Part shown: piece after piece, positions 14,682 through 22,327 of the stretch
Position numbering within the stretch: position 1 is the stretch's first letter
Layout: each line of letters opens with the position of its first letter
Source of the DNA: PALSA-1180 sp964624625
Lineage (GTDB): Bacteria; Oederibacteriota; Muellerivitia; Muellerivitales; Muellerivitaceae
Length of the DNA: 24,520 bases
NCBI GenBank assembly: GCA_964624625.1
Contig: CAZUXW010000046.1
Location: 1-24,520, forward strand
Direction of reading: 5' to 3'
Program-made: the position numbers and the translations under genes
Notes under the pieces: model-generated
What the model saw: the letters and a program-made list of their open reading frames with translations, nothing else
The model's database searches: none
Told to the model about the DNA's origin: nothing

Positions 14682-16019
14682 TCAGTAAAGGCTGCCGGGG
14701 CGCCTTTCGCCCAGGATTTTATAATTCTTTTCCTTCAAGGCGCGGGCCACCACGTCCCGGTTGATGGCCGCCACTTCGGGCCTCTTGCTGTAAAAAGAGT
14801 CATGGGGGAGAACGGCCACGGCATAGCCGATTTGGAAGTAGAGGGCCAAGGCCAAAAAGGCCTTCGCGGCGGTTTTCCACCGGGAACTATCCGCGAAGAG
14901 GCTCCAGCAGTAGCAGGAATAAAGCATGAGCCAGGGATAGAAAACCAGGTAAATATGCGATAGGGGCAGTTTGCTGGTGAACCAAAAGCTTACCCAAATC
15001 ATCAGGTACACCAACAGGATGAAGAGACGGATACCGTTCCATCCCGGAACCGGGTGCTTCCATTTTCCAAGCCCCGCCGCCAACATCGCGATGGCCTGGG
15101 CGATGCCGGTGAACCAAAGGATCACGCCGGGAGCCAGGATCCAGGGGTGGTCCATCAGGAATTGCTCGCGGGTGAGGGTGGAAACGCCGATGAACCGGGG
15201 AAGCTCGAAACAGACGAGGGAAAAATAGCGGGCGAGGATCGTGAACCACTCATGGACGTTGTACCAATTGAAAGGTACGGCAAATCCGGAGGCCACGTTG
15301 GAGCGCATCAGCCCGAACTTGAGGAAGGTGGGAATGATGAAGGCCGCGGTCGGAAGGGCTCCCGCGATGAAATAAAGAAAGGGTGATATTTTCTTTTGGG
15401 TCCAAAGCTGGACCAGGAGGGAAATCCCCGCCAGGGGCAGGAGGTAAACGTAGGAAAAGTGGAACTGCATGATCCAAAAGAGGGAAAAGCCCATGGCGGC
15501 GTTGCACCAGGCGGGCGGGAGGAGCCCCATGGAAAAGGCGGGGATCGTTTCCATAAAGCCGATGAAAAAAAGAACGCTGGGCAGGAAATTATAGGCGGGA
15601 TTGATGACATGGGCCGCCTTGTGGAGGGTCCAGGGGGTCACGCAGATCCAAAGGAATAAGAGGGGAAAGGACAGGGAGGGAAGCCTCTTTTGAATATACC
15701 AGGCCAGCAGGGCCGCGCCCAGGGTCGTTAGGAAATTCAGGAACAGATAGGGGGCCTCCGGGATGGGCAAAAGGTGGAAAGGAAGGCCGATGGCCAGGCC
15801 CTCGAGGGCTCCCGGAATTTGGCTTTGGAAGGATTGGTTCTCGATGCCGTTCACGTCGGGCCCGAAGTAGGGCCAGGTGCCGGTGGTGAAGCACTTCAAG
15901 CCGATCAAGTAGGTTTGGAGCTGGTCCTGTTCCCACCACTGGGCCTGGGCCAGGCCGAAAAAGGTGTGGAAAGCGAACAGGAAAAGGAAAAGCAGGAAAA
16001 ATTTCATCCGATCCGACAT
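14682..16019 (-). CDS. Polytopic membrane protein, GT-C glycosyltransferase-like (paralogue B)
   Basis: A 445-residue paralogue of the genes on either side. The ATG at 16019 follows AAAGGG with a five-base spacer; the frame is open a further 54 bases upstream without a better site. The first hydrophobic segment is followed by DQLQTYLIGLKCFTTG with Asp32, then TWPYFGPD and FQSQIPGALEGLAIGLP. The middle carries MGFSLFWIMQFHFSY, nearly the same as the equivalent part of paralogues A (GFGLFWDMQFHFSW) and C (GFSLFWIMQFHLSY). WVSFWFTSKLPLSHIY precedes the last helices. The C-terminus is KILGERRPGSLY. The likely role is sugar transfer to an envelope polymer or lipid, inferred only from topology and the loop Asp. 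A 179-base spacer separates it from paralogue C and 117 bases from paralogue A. Confidence 0.75.
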   Translation of the reverse strand: MSDRMKFFLLFLFLFAFHTFFGLAQAQWWEQDQLQTYLIGLKCFTTGTWPYFGPDVNGIENQSFQSQIPGALEGLAIGLPFHLLPIPEAPYLFLNFLTTLGAALLAWYIQKRLPSLSFPLLFLWICVTPWTLHKAAHVINPAYNFLPSVLFFIGFMETIPAFSMGLLPPAWCNAAMGFSLFWIMQFHFSYVYLLPLAGISLLVQLWTQKKISPFLYFIAGALPTAAFIIPTFLKFGLMRSNVASGFAVPFNWYNVHEWFTILARYFSLVCFELPRFIGVSTLTREQFLMDHPWILAPGVILWFTGIAQAIAMLAAGLGKWKHPVPGWNGIRLFILLVYLMIWVSFWFTSKLPLSHIYLVFYPWLMLYSCYCWSLFADSSRWKTAAKAFLALALYFQIGYAVAVLPHDSFYSKRPEVAAINRDVVARALKEKNYKILGERRPGSLY

Positions 16020-16198
16020 CAAAACCCTTTCAACACGGGGATAGGGAGCCGCGGAGTTAAAACCAGGCGGCATTAAAATTTGTTATAGCGAAACAACGAA
16101 AAATTCAGACTTGCGATTAATTTTCTTCCAGTTTTATCCCAATATCTTGGGGCTCATTCTTGCTTCCCGGCCTGCCAAGCTCCCCGGTCAAGGCCGCT

Positions 16199-17506
16199 TT
16201 AGTAAAGGCTTCCCTGGCTGCGCTCGCCGACCAAATGATAGTTCTTTTCCGCCATGGCTTGGGCCACCAAGCCCCTTTGCCGCCAAAAGGAATCCTGAGG
16301 CGCCGCAGCCATAGCATAACCCAGCTGGAAACAAACTCCCAGGATCACGAAGGCCTTGGCGAACAGCCCCGCGCGGCGCCCCCCGCCGAAAAAATTCCAG
16401 ACATAACAGGAATAAATCATGATCAGGGGAAAGAATACGAAATAAATATGGGAGAGGGGGGGCTTGAGGGTGAGCCAAAAGCTTCCATAAACCATGGCCA
16501 AGACCCCGAGCAGGAGCAGTTTTATTTCCCGCCAGCCGGAAACCTCCGAACCCTTTTTGAACCAGGCGAAAAGCAGGATCAAGGCCTGAAGGATGCCGCC
16601 GATCCAAAGGAAGGCCCCCGGAAGCAGGATGGCCGGATGCTGGGTAAGGAAATGGATCCGGTCGGACAGATGGGCCCCGATGAAACTGGGGACCTCGAAA
16701 CAGGCCAAGGATAAAAATCGGGACAGGAGGACATGGGGGGACAGGATGTTGCCCCAATTCAGGAGCGTGAAGAATCCCGCGTGGCTGTTGACCCGGTTGA
16801 ATCCGTACCGCAGGTAGGTGGGGAGCGCCAGGCAGAAGGGGAGGGCGGCGCCGAGGAAAAAAAAGATTAGGCTCCGGAGGCTCCTTTGGTTTTGAACCTG
16901 GAGAGCTAGTGAAAAAACCGCCAAGGGAATCAAAAAAACATAAGAAAGGTGGAACTGCATGATCCAAAAGAGCGAGAAGCCCATCCAGGCGTTGGCCCAA
17001 GGCAAGGAAAGAACCTTCAGTGAATAGAAAGGAACGCTTTCCAGGAATCCGATGAAAAAAAGGACGCCCGAAAAGAAAAGGTAGGACATGTTGGAGATGT
17101 GGGTTGGGTAATGGAGGCTCCAGGGCGTTACGGCGATCCAAAGGCAGAGCCATTCAAAACCCAGGCGGGGAAGCCGTTGATGGATATACCAGGCCAGCAG
17201 GAGGATCCCGCCGGCCGACAGGAGGTTGAGCAGGATGAAGGGCGCTTCCGGAATGGGAAGAACGAAAAGGGGAAGGCCGATGGCCAAACCCTCCAAGGCC
17301 CCTGGGATTTGGCTGTAAAAGGAATTTTCGCTTCCCGCCGCGTCCGGGCCAAAATAGGGCCAGGACCCGGTGGTATAGAACTTGAGGCCTGTCAGGTAGC
17401 TTTGCCTCTCGTCGTAGTCCGCCCAGTGGGATTGGGACAGGCCGAAGAGGAGCCGGGAAAGAAAAAGGGCGGAAAAGAGTAGGATGATTTTATTCCGGCT
17501 GGGCAT
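16199..17506 (-). CDS. Polytopic membrane protein, GT-C glycosyltransferase-like (paralogue C)
   Basis: A 435-residue member of the triplet and the first gene in transcription order. The ATG at 17506 has GGGGA about six bases upstream and gives MPSRNKI, matching MSNRMKF and MSDRMKF. Key shared parts are DERQSYLTGLKFYTTG with Asp32, SWPYFGPD, FYSQIPGALEGLAIGLP, GFSLFWIMQFHLSY, and the terminal HLVGERSQGSLY. It is the most diverged of the three: SFWLTLKPPLSHIY replaces SFWFTSKxP, and the tail reads GERSQ, not GERRP. About 11 hydrophobic segments are visible. The triplet is best explained by tandem duplication followed by divergence. No sugar-nucleotide or polyprenyl-phosphate synthesis gene lies beside them, so donor and acceptor are unknown. 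Confidence 0.75.
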   Translation of the reverse strand: MPSRNKIILLFSALFLSRLLFGLSQSHWADYDERQSYLTGLKFYTTGSWPYFGPDAAGSENSFYSQIPGALEGLAIGLPLFVLPIPEAPFILLNLLSAGGILLLAWYIHQRLPRLGFEWLCLWIAVTPWSLHYPTHISNMSYLFFSGVLFFIGFLESVPFYSLKVLSLPWANAWMGFSLFWIMQFHLSYVFLIPLAVFSLALQVQNQRSLRSLIFFFLGAALPFCLALPTYLRYGFNRVNSHAGFFTLLNWGNILSPHVLLSRFLSLACFEVPSFIGAHLSDRIHFLTQHPAILLPGAFLWIGGILQALILLFAWFKKGSEVSGWREIKLLLLGVLAMVYGSFWLTLKPPLSHIYFVFFPLIMIYSCYVWNFFGGGRRAGLFAKAFVILGVCFQLGYAMAAAPQDSFWRQRGLVAQAMAEKNYHLVGERSQGSLY

Positions 17507-17589
17507 TTATTTCCCCGAGAGTGAATTGGCGCGGCGCCGCATTCGGTTGAGGAACGCCGTCAAAGGTTCATTTTGACGGCTCCTGGATG

Positions 17590-17684
17590 GGTTGGAAAGG
17601 CGACGATTCCCCGAAAGGGGGGCGACCCTCTCACCCAGGTCCGAAACCCTATCCCCTGGAGCCTGGTTTAAGGAGCCTCCAACC
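17590..17684. other. Possible structured RNA element, strand uncertain
   Basis: GGTTGGA (17590-17596) and TCCAACC (17678-17684) close a 95-base block, continued by GG (17599-17600) with CC (17676-17677). Inside are a CCCC-GAAA-GGGG hairpin and CCAGG/CCTGG pairing (17635-17639 with 17656-17660). On the minus strand it would be in the leader of paralogue C, on the plus strand upstream of the STAND promoter. It matches no RNA family I know. Confidence 0.25.
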
Positions 17685-17791
17685 GATTTCGACCAGCGAC
17701 AATATAAAGGGTTTCGCCGGGATGGGATAGGTGGGAGGACCCTTCTATATATACAAGGCAAGGAACAATGTTAAAAGCCTGGAAATCCCTG

Positions 17792-17820
17792 GTTAAGCGA
17801 TAAAGCATCGAGGGTATAAT
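17792..17820 (+). promoter_or_regulatory. Sigma70-type promoter for the STAND gene
   Basis: A perfect -10 box TATAAT lies at 17815-17820, with a weak -35 (TTAAGC or GTTAAG, 17792-17798) 16 or 17 bases upstream. Transcription would start near 17827, about 50 bases before the ATG. Confidence 0.6.
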
Positions 17821-17879
17821 AGCCACCAATTTGGTTTTGTCCTCTAGGTCAAGGTCACCCCTCCGACAGGCGGCAATGG

Positions 17880-20800
17880 ATGATATTCCTTTTTACTGAA
17901 ATCGATCACCCTTCGGTCCTAAAGGAAAAGGGAAATCCCGAGGCCGACCATGTCCTGGCCAGCCAGCTTTTTCTAATTGAGGAAACCCTCCACTCCCAAA
18001 ATGTCCACTGGATGAAACGCACTCCCAGGGGTGTGCTTGCCATTTTCCAGGAGGGGGAGCCGGCCAAGGCCGCCATCCTGCTTCAAAAAAAATTCCAAGA
18101 CATGACCTGGGAGAGGTTTGGCAAGGCGAAGATCCGCGTGGCTCTGCACGCGGGCGACGCGGAAAAGTTCGGCCAGTCCTACCTGGGCCCGGACATGGTC
18201 CACGCCAATAAATTGTTGGAGGCGGCTTATGGAGGGCAGATTCTCCTGACCCACCCGGCGGTCCATTTTATCCCCCTGCCGCCGGGGGGGAAGCTGATCG
18301 ACATGGGCTCCCATTTCCTGAAGGATTTAAGCGAGGCCCAAAACCTTTATTCCCTCCAGCACCCTGATATCCTTCCGGAAGAATCGCCTTCCTTGCGCTC
18401 CTTTCAAACTTATCCGCAAAATATCCCTCCCCAGAGCTCGCCTTTTTACGGCAGGGAAGAGGAGATCACGGAAATCACCCAAATCCTGACCCAATCCCAG
18501 GTCCGGCTGGTCACGCTCATCGGGCCGGGGGGGTTTGGCAAGACCCGCCTGGCCCTTCAGGCCGCGGCGGAAACGGTGGAAAAATTCAAGGATGGGGTTT
18601 ATCTCGTCAGCCTGGCGCCGCTTCTTTCCGACCAGCTGATCGTGGGAAGCATCGCCAACGCCATCAAGTTTTATTTTTTCGGATCCGACGACCCGCAAAC
18701 CCAGCTGTTAAACCACCTGAAGGAAAAGGAAATGCTCCTGTTGATGGACAACTTCGAGCATATCATCGAGGGCGCCGAGTTGGTGCGGGAGATGATCCAG
18801 GCCGCGCCGGGGTTGAAGATCCTCGTGACGACCCGGGAGGGCTTGAAAATCGAGGGTGAAAAAATAGTCGAGGTGCGGGGCCTGAGGTACCCGGATGAGG
18901 GCCGGACTCAGGAAATGGAGGCTTCCGGGGCGGTGCAATTGTTCCTGAAAAGCGCCAGGAGAATCCGCCCGGATTTTTCCCTGGATAACGAGGACCGGGA
19001 AAATTTATTGAAGATCTGCCGGCTCCTGGAAGGGATGCCGCTGGGGCTGGAAATATCCGCGACCTGGGTCGGCAATCTTTCCCTGGCGGAAATCGCCCAT
19101 AAAATCGAGAGCAGCCGGGATTTCCTGGCGACCTCCATGCCCCACCTGCCGCCCCGGCACCGCTCCCTCCGGGCCGTGTTCGAATATTCCTGGATCCTTT
19201 TGAGCGACAGCCAGAAAAAATCATTCAAGGGAATCTCCGTTTTCAAGGGCGGGTTTGACGCCCCCGCGGCCCTGGCGGTGGCCGAGGCAGGCCCGGCCCT
19301 CCTGGGTTACCTGGAGAATAAATCCCTTTTGCGCAAAAGGTCCGACGGCCGTTTTGAGATCCATGAGCTGTTGAAATACTACGCCAAGGAAAAACTGTTC
19401 GATGACCCGATGGAAAAGGAAAGGATCTTCGACGCCCATTGCGTTTATTTCGGCCTTCTGGTCCGCGATAAGGAAAAGGAATTGAGTGAATCTACGCAGA
19501 ACAAGGCCCTGGGTGATTTGGTGGAGGAGATGGGGAACATCCGGGAGGGTTGGAAAAGGGCGGTGGAGAAGACCCGCGAAAAGGACATGGGCCATTACCT
19601 GGACGGGCTCTTCGCGGTTTATGACACCAAGGGCTGGTTCCAGGAGGCCCAGGAGGCTTTTGAGAAGGCCGCGGGGTCCCTTCACGCCAAGTTCGGCCGG
19701 TCCGCCAAGCCCCTTTCCTCGTCCCTTTTGCTGGCCCGCGTCCTTTCCCGGCAGGCGGCCTTCGAGATCGATTTGGGCCGATCCCGCAAGGCGCAAAAAC
19801 TCCTGGAAGAAAGCCTGGACCTGTTTCGGGAAGCGAAGGCGCCGAAGTCCTCCGGGTTCGCCTTGAGCTGTATGGGTACGGCCAGGGAGAACCACGGCGA
19901 TTACATCGCCGCGAGGGGTTATTTCGAGAAAAGCCTCAAAGTCTACCGTCAAATCAAGGACGGTCCCGGTATCGCCTGGGCTCTGAACAACCTGGGCCAC
20001 ATTTCCGCCAGGCTGGGGGAAAATGAAAAGGCCCAACAGCTCATCCGGCAAAGCCTTGCCTATTCCGAATCCCACGGGGATTTCAGGGCCATGGCCTATT
20101 CCTACAATTTGTTGGGGGACGCCTTACGGGATTTAGGGCGGGTGGAGGAATCCAAATCTTTTTATCAAAAGGGGCTCCAGGCCTATCTGAAAAGCGGAGA
20201 CCGCAGGGGTTTGGCCTGGTCCTTCGCCAACCTGGGGACCATCGCGTCGGCTGAAGGGGATTATTCCGGGGCGCGGCAAATGTACCGGGAGAGCATGGCC
20301 ATTTCCCGGGACCTGGGCGACCGAAGGGCCCTGGCCTGGGCTAAAAATCTCCTAGGAGTGATTGGATGGTGCTTAGGGGAATATAAGGAAGCCCTTCAGC
20401 TTTTTGAGGAGGGCTTTTCCCTTTACCAGGAAATCGAGGATCTGAGGGGAGAAGCCTGGAGCCTGGACTTGATGGGCAACATCCACCTGGCCATGATGAA
20501 GGGCCAGGAGGCGGAAAAGTGTTATTTAAAATCCTATTCCCTCGTGATGAAGGAAGGCGCGAACCTGCAGAATGTGGCGTGGAATTATTTCCACCTGGGC
20601 GCGGTCTCCTTGTTCCGGGAGGATTTTCCGGAAGCGAAGGAAAGGTTCCGCAAGGCCCTGCGGTGTTTTGAGAAGCTGGACGAAAAGACCGGCCAACTGG
20701 CGACCTTAACCCACCTGGGCGAAGTAGCCTGCGCCCAAAGGGAATTCTTGAAATCTGAAAAATATTTCCAAGGCGCCGTGCGCAAGGCCTTGGAAACAGC

Positions 20801-21161
20801 GGCCTCCCCCCTATTGGTGGACGTGATGGTGGGCCTGGCGAAATTGCTGCAGGCCAAGGGGGAGGAGAAGCAGGCGATTACCTTCCTGATGATGGCCATC
20901 ACGCACCCCACCTGCCGCCAGCAAACCAAGGACCGGGTGGTGCCCTTCGCCTTGGACCTGAAATCCAAGTTCGCGGAGAACGAGGTGGAAGGGATCATCC
21001 AATGGTGCAAAGCCTCGAACATCCGTGAAGTGGCTTACGCCTGGCTGGTGAGCGGAAGGCCGGTGAAATCGACAACGAAGAAATCCAAGGCGAAAAAGAA
21101 GCTGCGTCTAAAACCCAAACCGAGACGGAAGCTTAAGAGGATTAAAAGGAAAAAAAGGTAG
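17880..21161 (+). CDS. STAND NTPase with degenerate class III cyclase domain and nine TPRs
   Basis: A 1093-residue cytoplasmic signalling protein. Residues 1-163 align with class III adenylate/guanylate cyclase domains (FLFTEIDHPSVL for FLFTDIEGSTxL; YLGPDMVHANKLLEAAYGGQ; HFLKDLSEAQNLYSLQHPDI). The catalytic residues are changed: the first metal Asp is Glu7, the Gly-Asp-Gly turn is Pro-Arg-Gly (49-51), and the Asn and Arg of the NRAAR helix are Val and Lys. It is therefore probably a non-catalytic sensor or dimer module. An NTPase follows with P-loop GPGGFGKT (215-222), Walker B LLLMDN (286-291), VTTRE (316-320) and GMPLGLEISA. Nine TPRs of 40 residues run from about 621 to 980, most starting Ala-Trp. 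The last 29 residues are mostly Lys/Arg. There is no DNA-binding output domain, so output may be by protein contact. It has its own promoter. Confidence 0.9.
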   Translation: MIFLFTEIDHPSVLKEKGNPEADHVLASQLFLIEETLHSQNVHWMKRTPRGVLAIFQEGEPAKAAILLQKKFQDMTWERFGKAKIRVALHAGDAEKFGQSYLGPDMVHANKLLEAAYGGQILLTHPAVHFIPLPPGGKLIDMGSHFLKDLSEAQNLYSLQHPDILPEESPSLRSFQTYPQNIPPQSSPFYGREEEITEITQILTQSQVRLVTLIGPGGFGKTRLALQAAAETVEKFKDGVYLVSLAPLLSDQLIVGSIANAIKFYFFGSDDPQTQLLNHLKEKEMLLLMDNFEHIIEGAELVREMIQAAPGLKILVTTREGLKIEGEKIVEVRGLRYPDEGRTQEMEASGAVQLFLKSARRIRPDFSLDNEDRENLLKICRLLEGMPLGLEISATWVGNLSLAEIAHKIESSRDFLATSMPHLPPRHRSLRAVFEYSWILLSDSQKKSFKGISVFKGGFDAPAALAVAEAGPALLGYLENKSLLRKRSDGRFEIHELLKYYAKEKLFDDPMEKERIFDAHCVYFGLLVRDKEKELSESTQNKALGDLVEEMGNIREGWKRAVEKTREKDMGHYLDGLFAVYDTKGWFQEAQEAFEKAAGSLHAKFGRSAKPLSSSLLLARVLSRQAAFEIDLGRSRKAQKLLEESLDLFREAKAPKSSGFALSCMGTARENHGDYIAARGYFEKSLKVYRQIKDGPGIAWALNNLGHISARLGENEKAQQLIRQSLAYSESHGDFRAMAYSYNLLGDALRDLGRVEESKSFYQKGLQAYLKSGDRRGLAWSFANLGTIASAEGDYSGARQMYRESMAISRDLGDRRALAWAKNLLGVIGWCLGEYKEALQLFEEGFSLYQEIEDLRGEAWSLDLMGNIHLAMMKGQEAEKCYLKSYSLVMKEGANLQNVAWNYFHLGAVSLFREDFPEAKERFRKALRCFEKLDEKTGQLATLTHLGEVACAQREFLKSEKYFQGAVRKALETAASPLLVDVMVGLAKLLQAKGEEKQAITFLMMAITHPTCRQQTKDRVVPFALDLKSKFAENEVEGIIQWCKASNIREVAYAWLVSGRPVKSTTKKSKAKKKLRLKPKPRRKLKRIKRKKR

Positions 21162-21223
21162 TTTTTTTAAAATTAGCCTCTCCCTTCAAGGGAGAAGGAA
21201 ATGGTTCGTCCAATCCGTGTTTT

Positions 21224-21255
21224 ACTTCGTGCGCTTCGCGGCCTTCGTGGTTAAG
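21224..21255 (-). repeat. Dispersed repeat, ACCACGAAGGCCGCGAAGCG type
   Basis: On the minus strand this reads as the well-known environmental intergenic repeat that begins TTAACCACGAAGG and ends GCACGAAGT. It lies in the 104-base spacer between two convergent genes. A short CTCCC/GGGAG hairpin (about 21180-21195) lies just before it, without a T-run. Confidence 0.6.
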
Positions 21256-21265
21256 AGGCTGGTTT

Positions 21266-21973
21266 TTACCAATTCAATTCTTTTCCATCGTTATAAATAA
21301 ATTTCGACGTCTGCTCCATCGTCAGGGCCTTGGCGGTTTTCGCGATAGCGCTGGAAGATTCCTCCGGCGTCAGCCAGGCGTTGGGCCCGCCCATATCCGT
21401 CTTGACCCATCCCGGATCCAGGACCACCACGGCCATGTTCTCTTTTTTCAATTCCAGCGCTAAGGTTCTCGTAACCTTGTTCAGCGCCGACTTGGAAGCC
21501 CCGTAGGCGTAGAAATGGGGATTGTCCGTGCCTGAGATGGAGCCGATGCCGGAGGTCACGTTGACGATCCTGGCATTCCTGGATTGGCGGAGGAGCGGCA
21601 AAAAGAACTTCACCACGCGCAGGGGTCCCAGGGTGTTGGTTTCGAAGGTGTCCCTGATTTGCTGGAAATCCAAAGACTCGAGATTGGCGTCATGGGGCCG
21701 GAGCATGATCCCGGCCATGTTGATCAGGATATCCAAGTGCCCGGTTTTCGCCGCGGTAGCCTTGGCGGCCTGTTCCGCCGATGAATCCGAATTCACGTCC
21801 AGGACCACCAGCTCCAGGAGGGAGGGATAGGTTTTTTTCAAGGCGGTTAAGGCTTCGCTTTTTTCCGGCTGCCGGCAGGCGGCGAAGACTTTATCTCCCC
21901 CAACTAATAGGACTTTCGCGACCGCCAGGCCGATCCCTCGATTGGCTCCCGTGACGAATACTGTTTCGGACAT
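21266..21973 (-). CDS. Short-chain dehydrogenase/reductase, C-factor (CsgA)-like
   Basis: A 235-residue NAD(P)-dependent oxidoreductase of the classical SDR fold. The ATG has AAAGGAG with a seven-base spacer. The cofactor motif TGANRGIG is at 8-15, VLDV (57-60) binds adenine, and the usual NNAG is NMAG (85-88). NVTSGIGSIS (138-147) supplies the catalytic Ser, and Tyr157 with Lys161 complete YGASK. PGWVKTDMGGPNAWLTPEES and the ending FIYNDGKELNW are typical of the subgroup that includes the Myxococcus C-factor and the eukaryotic sniffer-type reductases. The substrate is unknown, and signalling function cannot be assumed from this likeness. It is transcribed away from the GH8 gene, with its own promoter at 22003-22031. 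Confidence 0.9.
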   Translation of the reverse strand: MSETVFVTGANRGIGLAVAKVLLVGGDKVFAACRQPEKSEALTALKKTYPSLLELVVLDVNSDSSAEQAAKATAAKTGHLDILINMAGIMLRPHDANLESLDFQQIRDTFETNTLGPLRVVKFFLPLLRQSRNARIVNVTSGIGSISGTDNPHFYAYGASKSALNKVTRTLALELKKENMAVVVLDPGWVKTDMGGPNAWLTPEESSSAIAKTAKALTMEQTSKFIYNDGKELNW

Positions 21974-22002
21974 TCAATTCTCCTTTGGAAATGGGTGGGG
22001 TT

Positions 22003-22031
22003 AATTTAGACGCGTTGCCGGGGAATGGCAA
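22003..22031 (-). promoter_or_regulatory. Sigma70-type promoter for the SDR gene
   Basis: On the minus strand -35 TTGCCA (plus 22026-22031) and -10 TAAATT (plus 22003-22008) are separated by exactly 17 bases. They match the consensus at 5 and 4 of 6 positions. Transcription would begin about 23 bases before the ATG. Confidence 0.55.
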
Positions 22032-22262
22032 TTGATTGAAACCGCTACCAGCCATATTGTGGTTGGAGGATGGGCGTTGGTTGAAGGATCACTGGTTAGT
22101 ACCACTGCTTGTATTGTCAGAAATTACTTCGGTTTCATGGGTTTACTGACAAATAAGACGGATTGATCATAGTTTCAAAAGTGACCTATGGTTGCCCCAA
22201 AGGGCTTTATCGGTAAACCGAACCCTCTTATAAAGGTACAGAAATTGCACCTTTTTGGTGGG

Positions 22263-22291
22263 TTTACAAAGCTCTAATATTGAGATATCTT
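22263..22291 (+). promoter_or_regulatory. Sigma70-type promoter for the GH8 gene
   Basis: -35 TTTACA (22263-22268) and -10 TATCTT (22286-22291) have a 17-base spacer and match consensus at 5 and 4 of 6 positions. The start site would lie near 22298, giving a leader of about 30 bases. No good ribosome-binding site is seen before the ATG. Confidence 0.45.
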
Positions 22292-22327
22292 TATCAACCC
22301 CGGACCTTTTAACCACTTTGTGATTGA

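Larger units (their letters stand above)
17507..17879. other. Divergent intergenic region with hairpins and a promoter
   Basis: A 373-base gene-free stretch between paralogue C and the STAND gene. It holds a 9-bp hairpin GCCGTCAAA / TTTGACGGC (17556-17580), a CCCC-GAAA-GGGG hairpin (17609-17620), and an outer helix GGTTGGA / TCCAACC that could enclose 17590-17684. An AT-rich TATATATA segment lies near 17745-17752. The STAND promoter is at its right end. Open frames inside have no family resemblance. Confidence 0.6.
21974..22327. other. AT-richer divergent intergenic region between SDR and GH8 genes
   Basis: A 354-base gene-free region, visibly more AT-rich than its surroundings. It contains one promoter candidate for each flanking gene. 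It also has a small TCGGT-AA-ACCGA inverted repeat (22210-22221) and a hairpin AAAGGTACA / TGCACCTTT (22232-22254) with one mismatch, followed by only two T. The last two may be operator or attenuator elements for GH8. Confidence 0.55.

Noticed and set aside
17590..17684. Known structured RNAs (SRP RNA, RNase P, 6S, tmRNA, common riboswitches)
   Set aside because: None of the diagnostic conserved sequences of these RNAs is present in the block on either strand.
17507..17761. Minus-strand open frame upstream of paralogue C as an N-terminal extension or separate small gene
   Set aside because: It ends at the start of paralogue C, has no ribosome-binding site, is Arg/Pro/Ser-rich without motifs, and overlaps the hairpin-rich region.
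21179..21196. Hairpin TCTCCC/GGGAGA after the STAND gene as a terminator
   Set aside because: It has only six base pairs and no T-run follows on the plus strand; I keep it only as a note under the neighbouring repeat.
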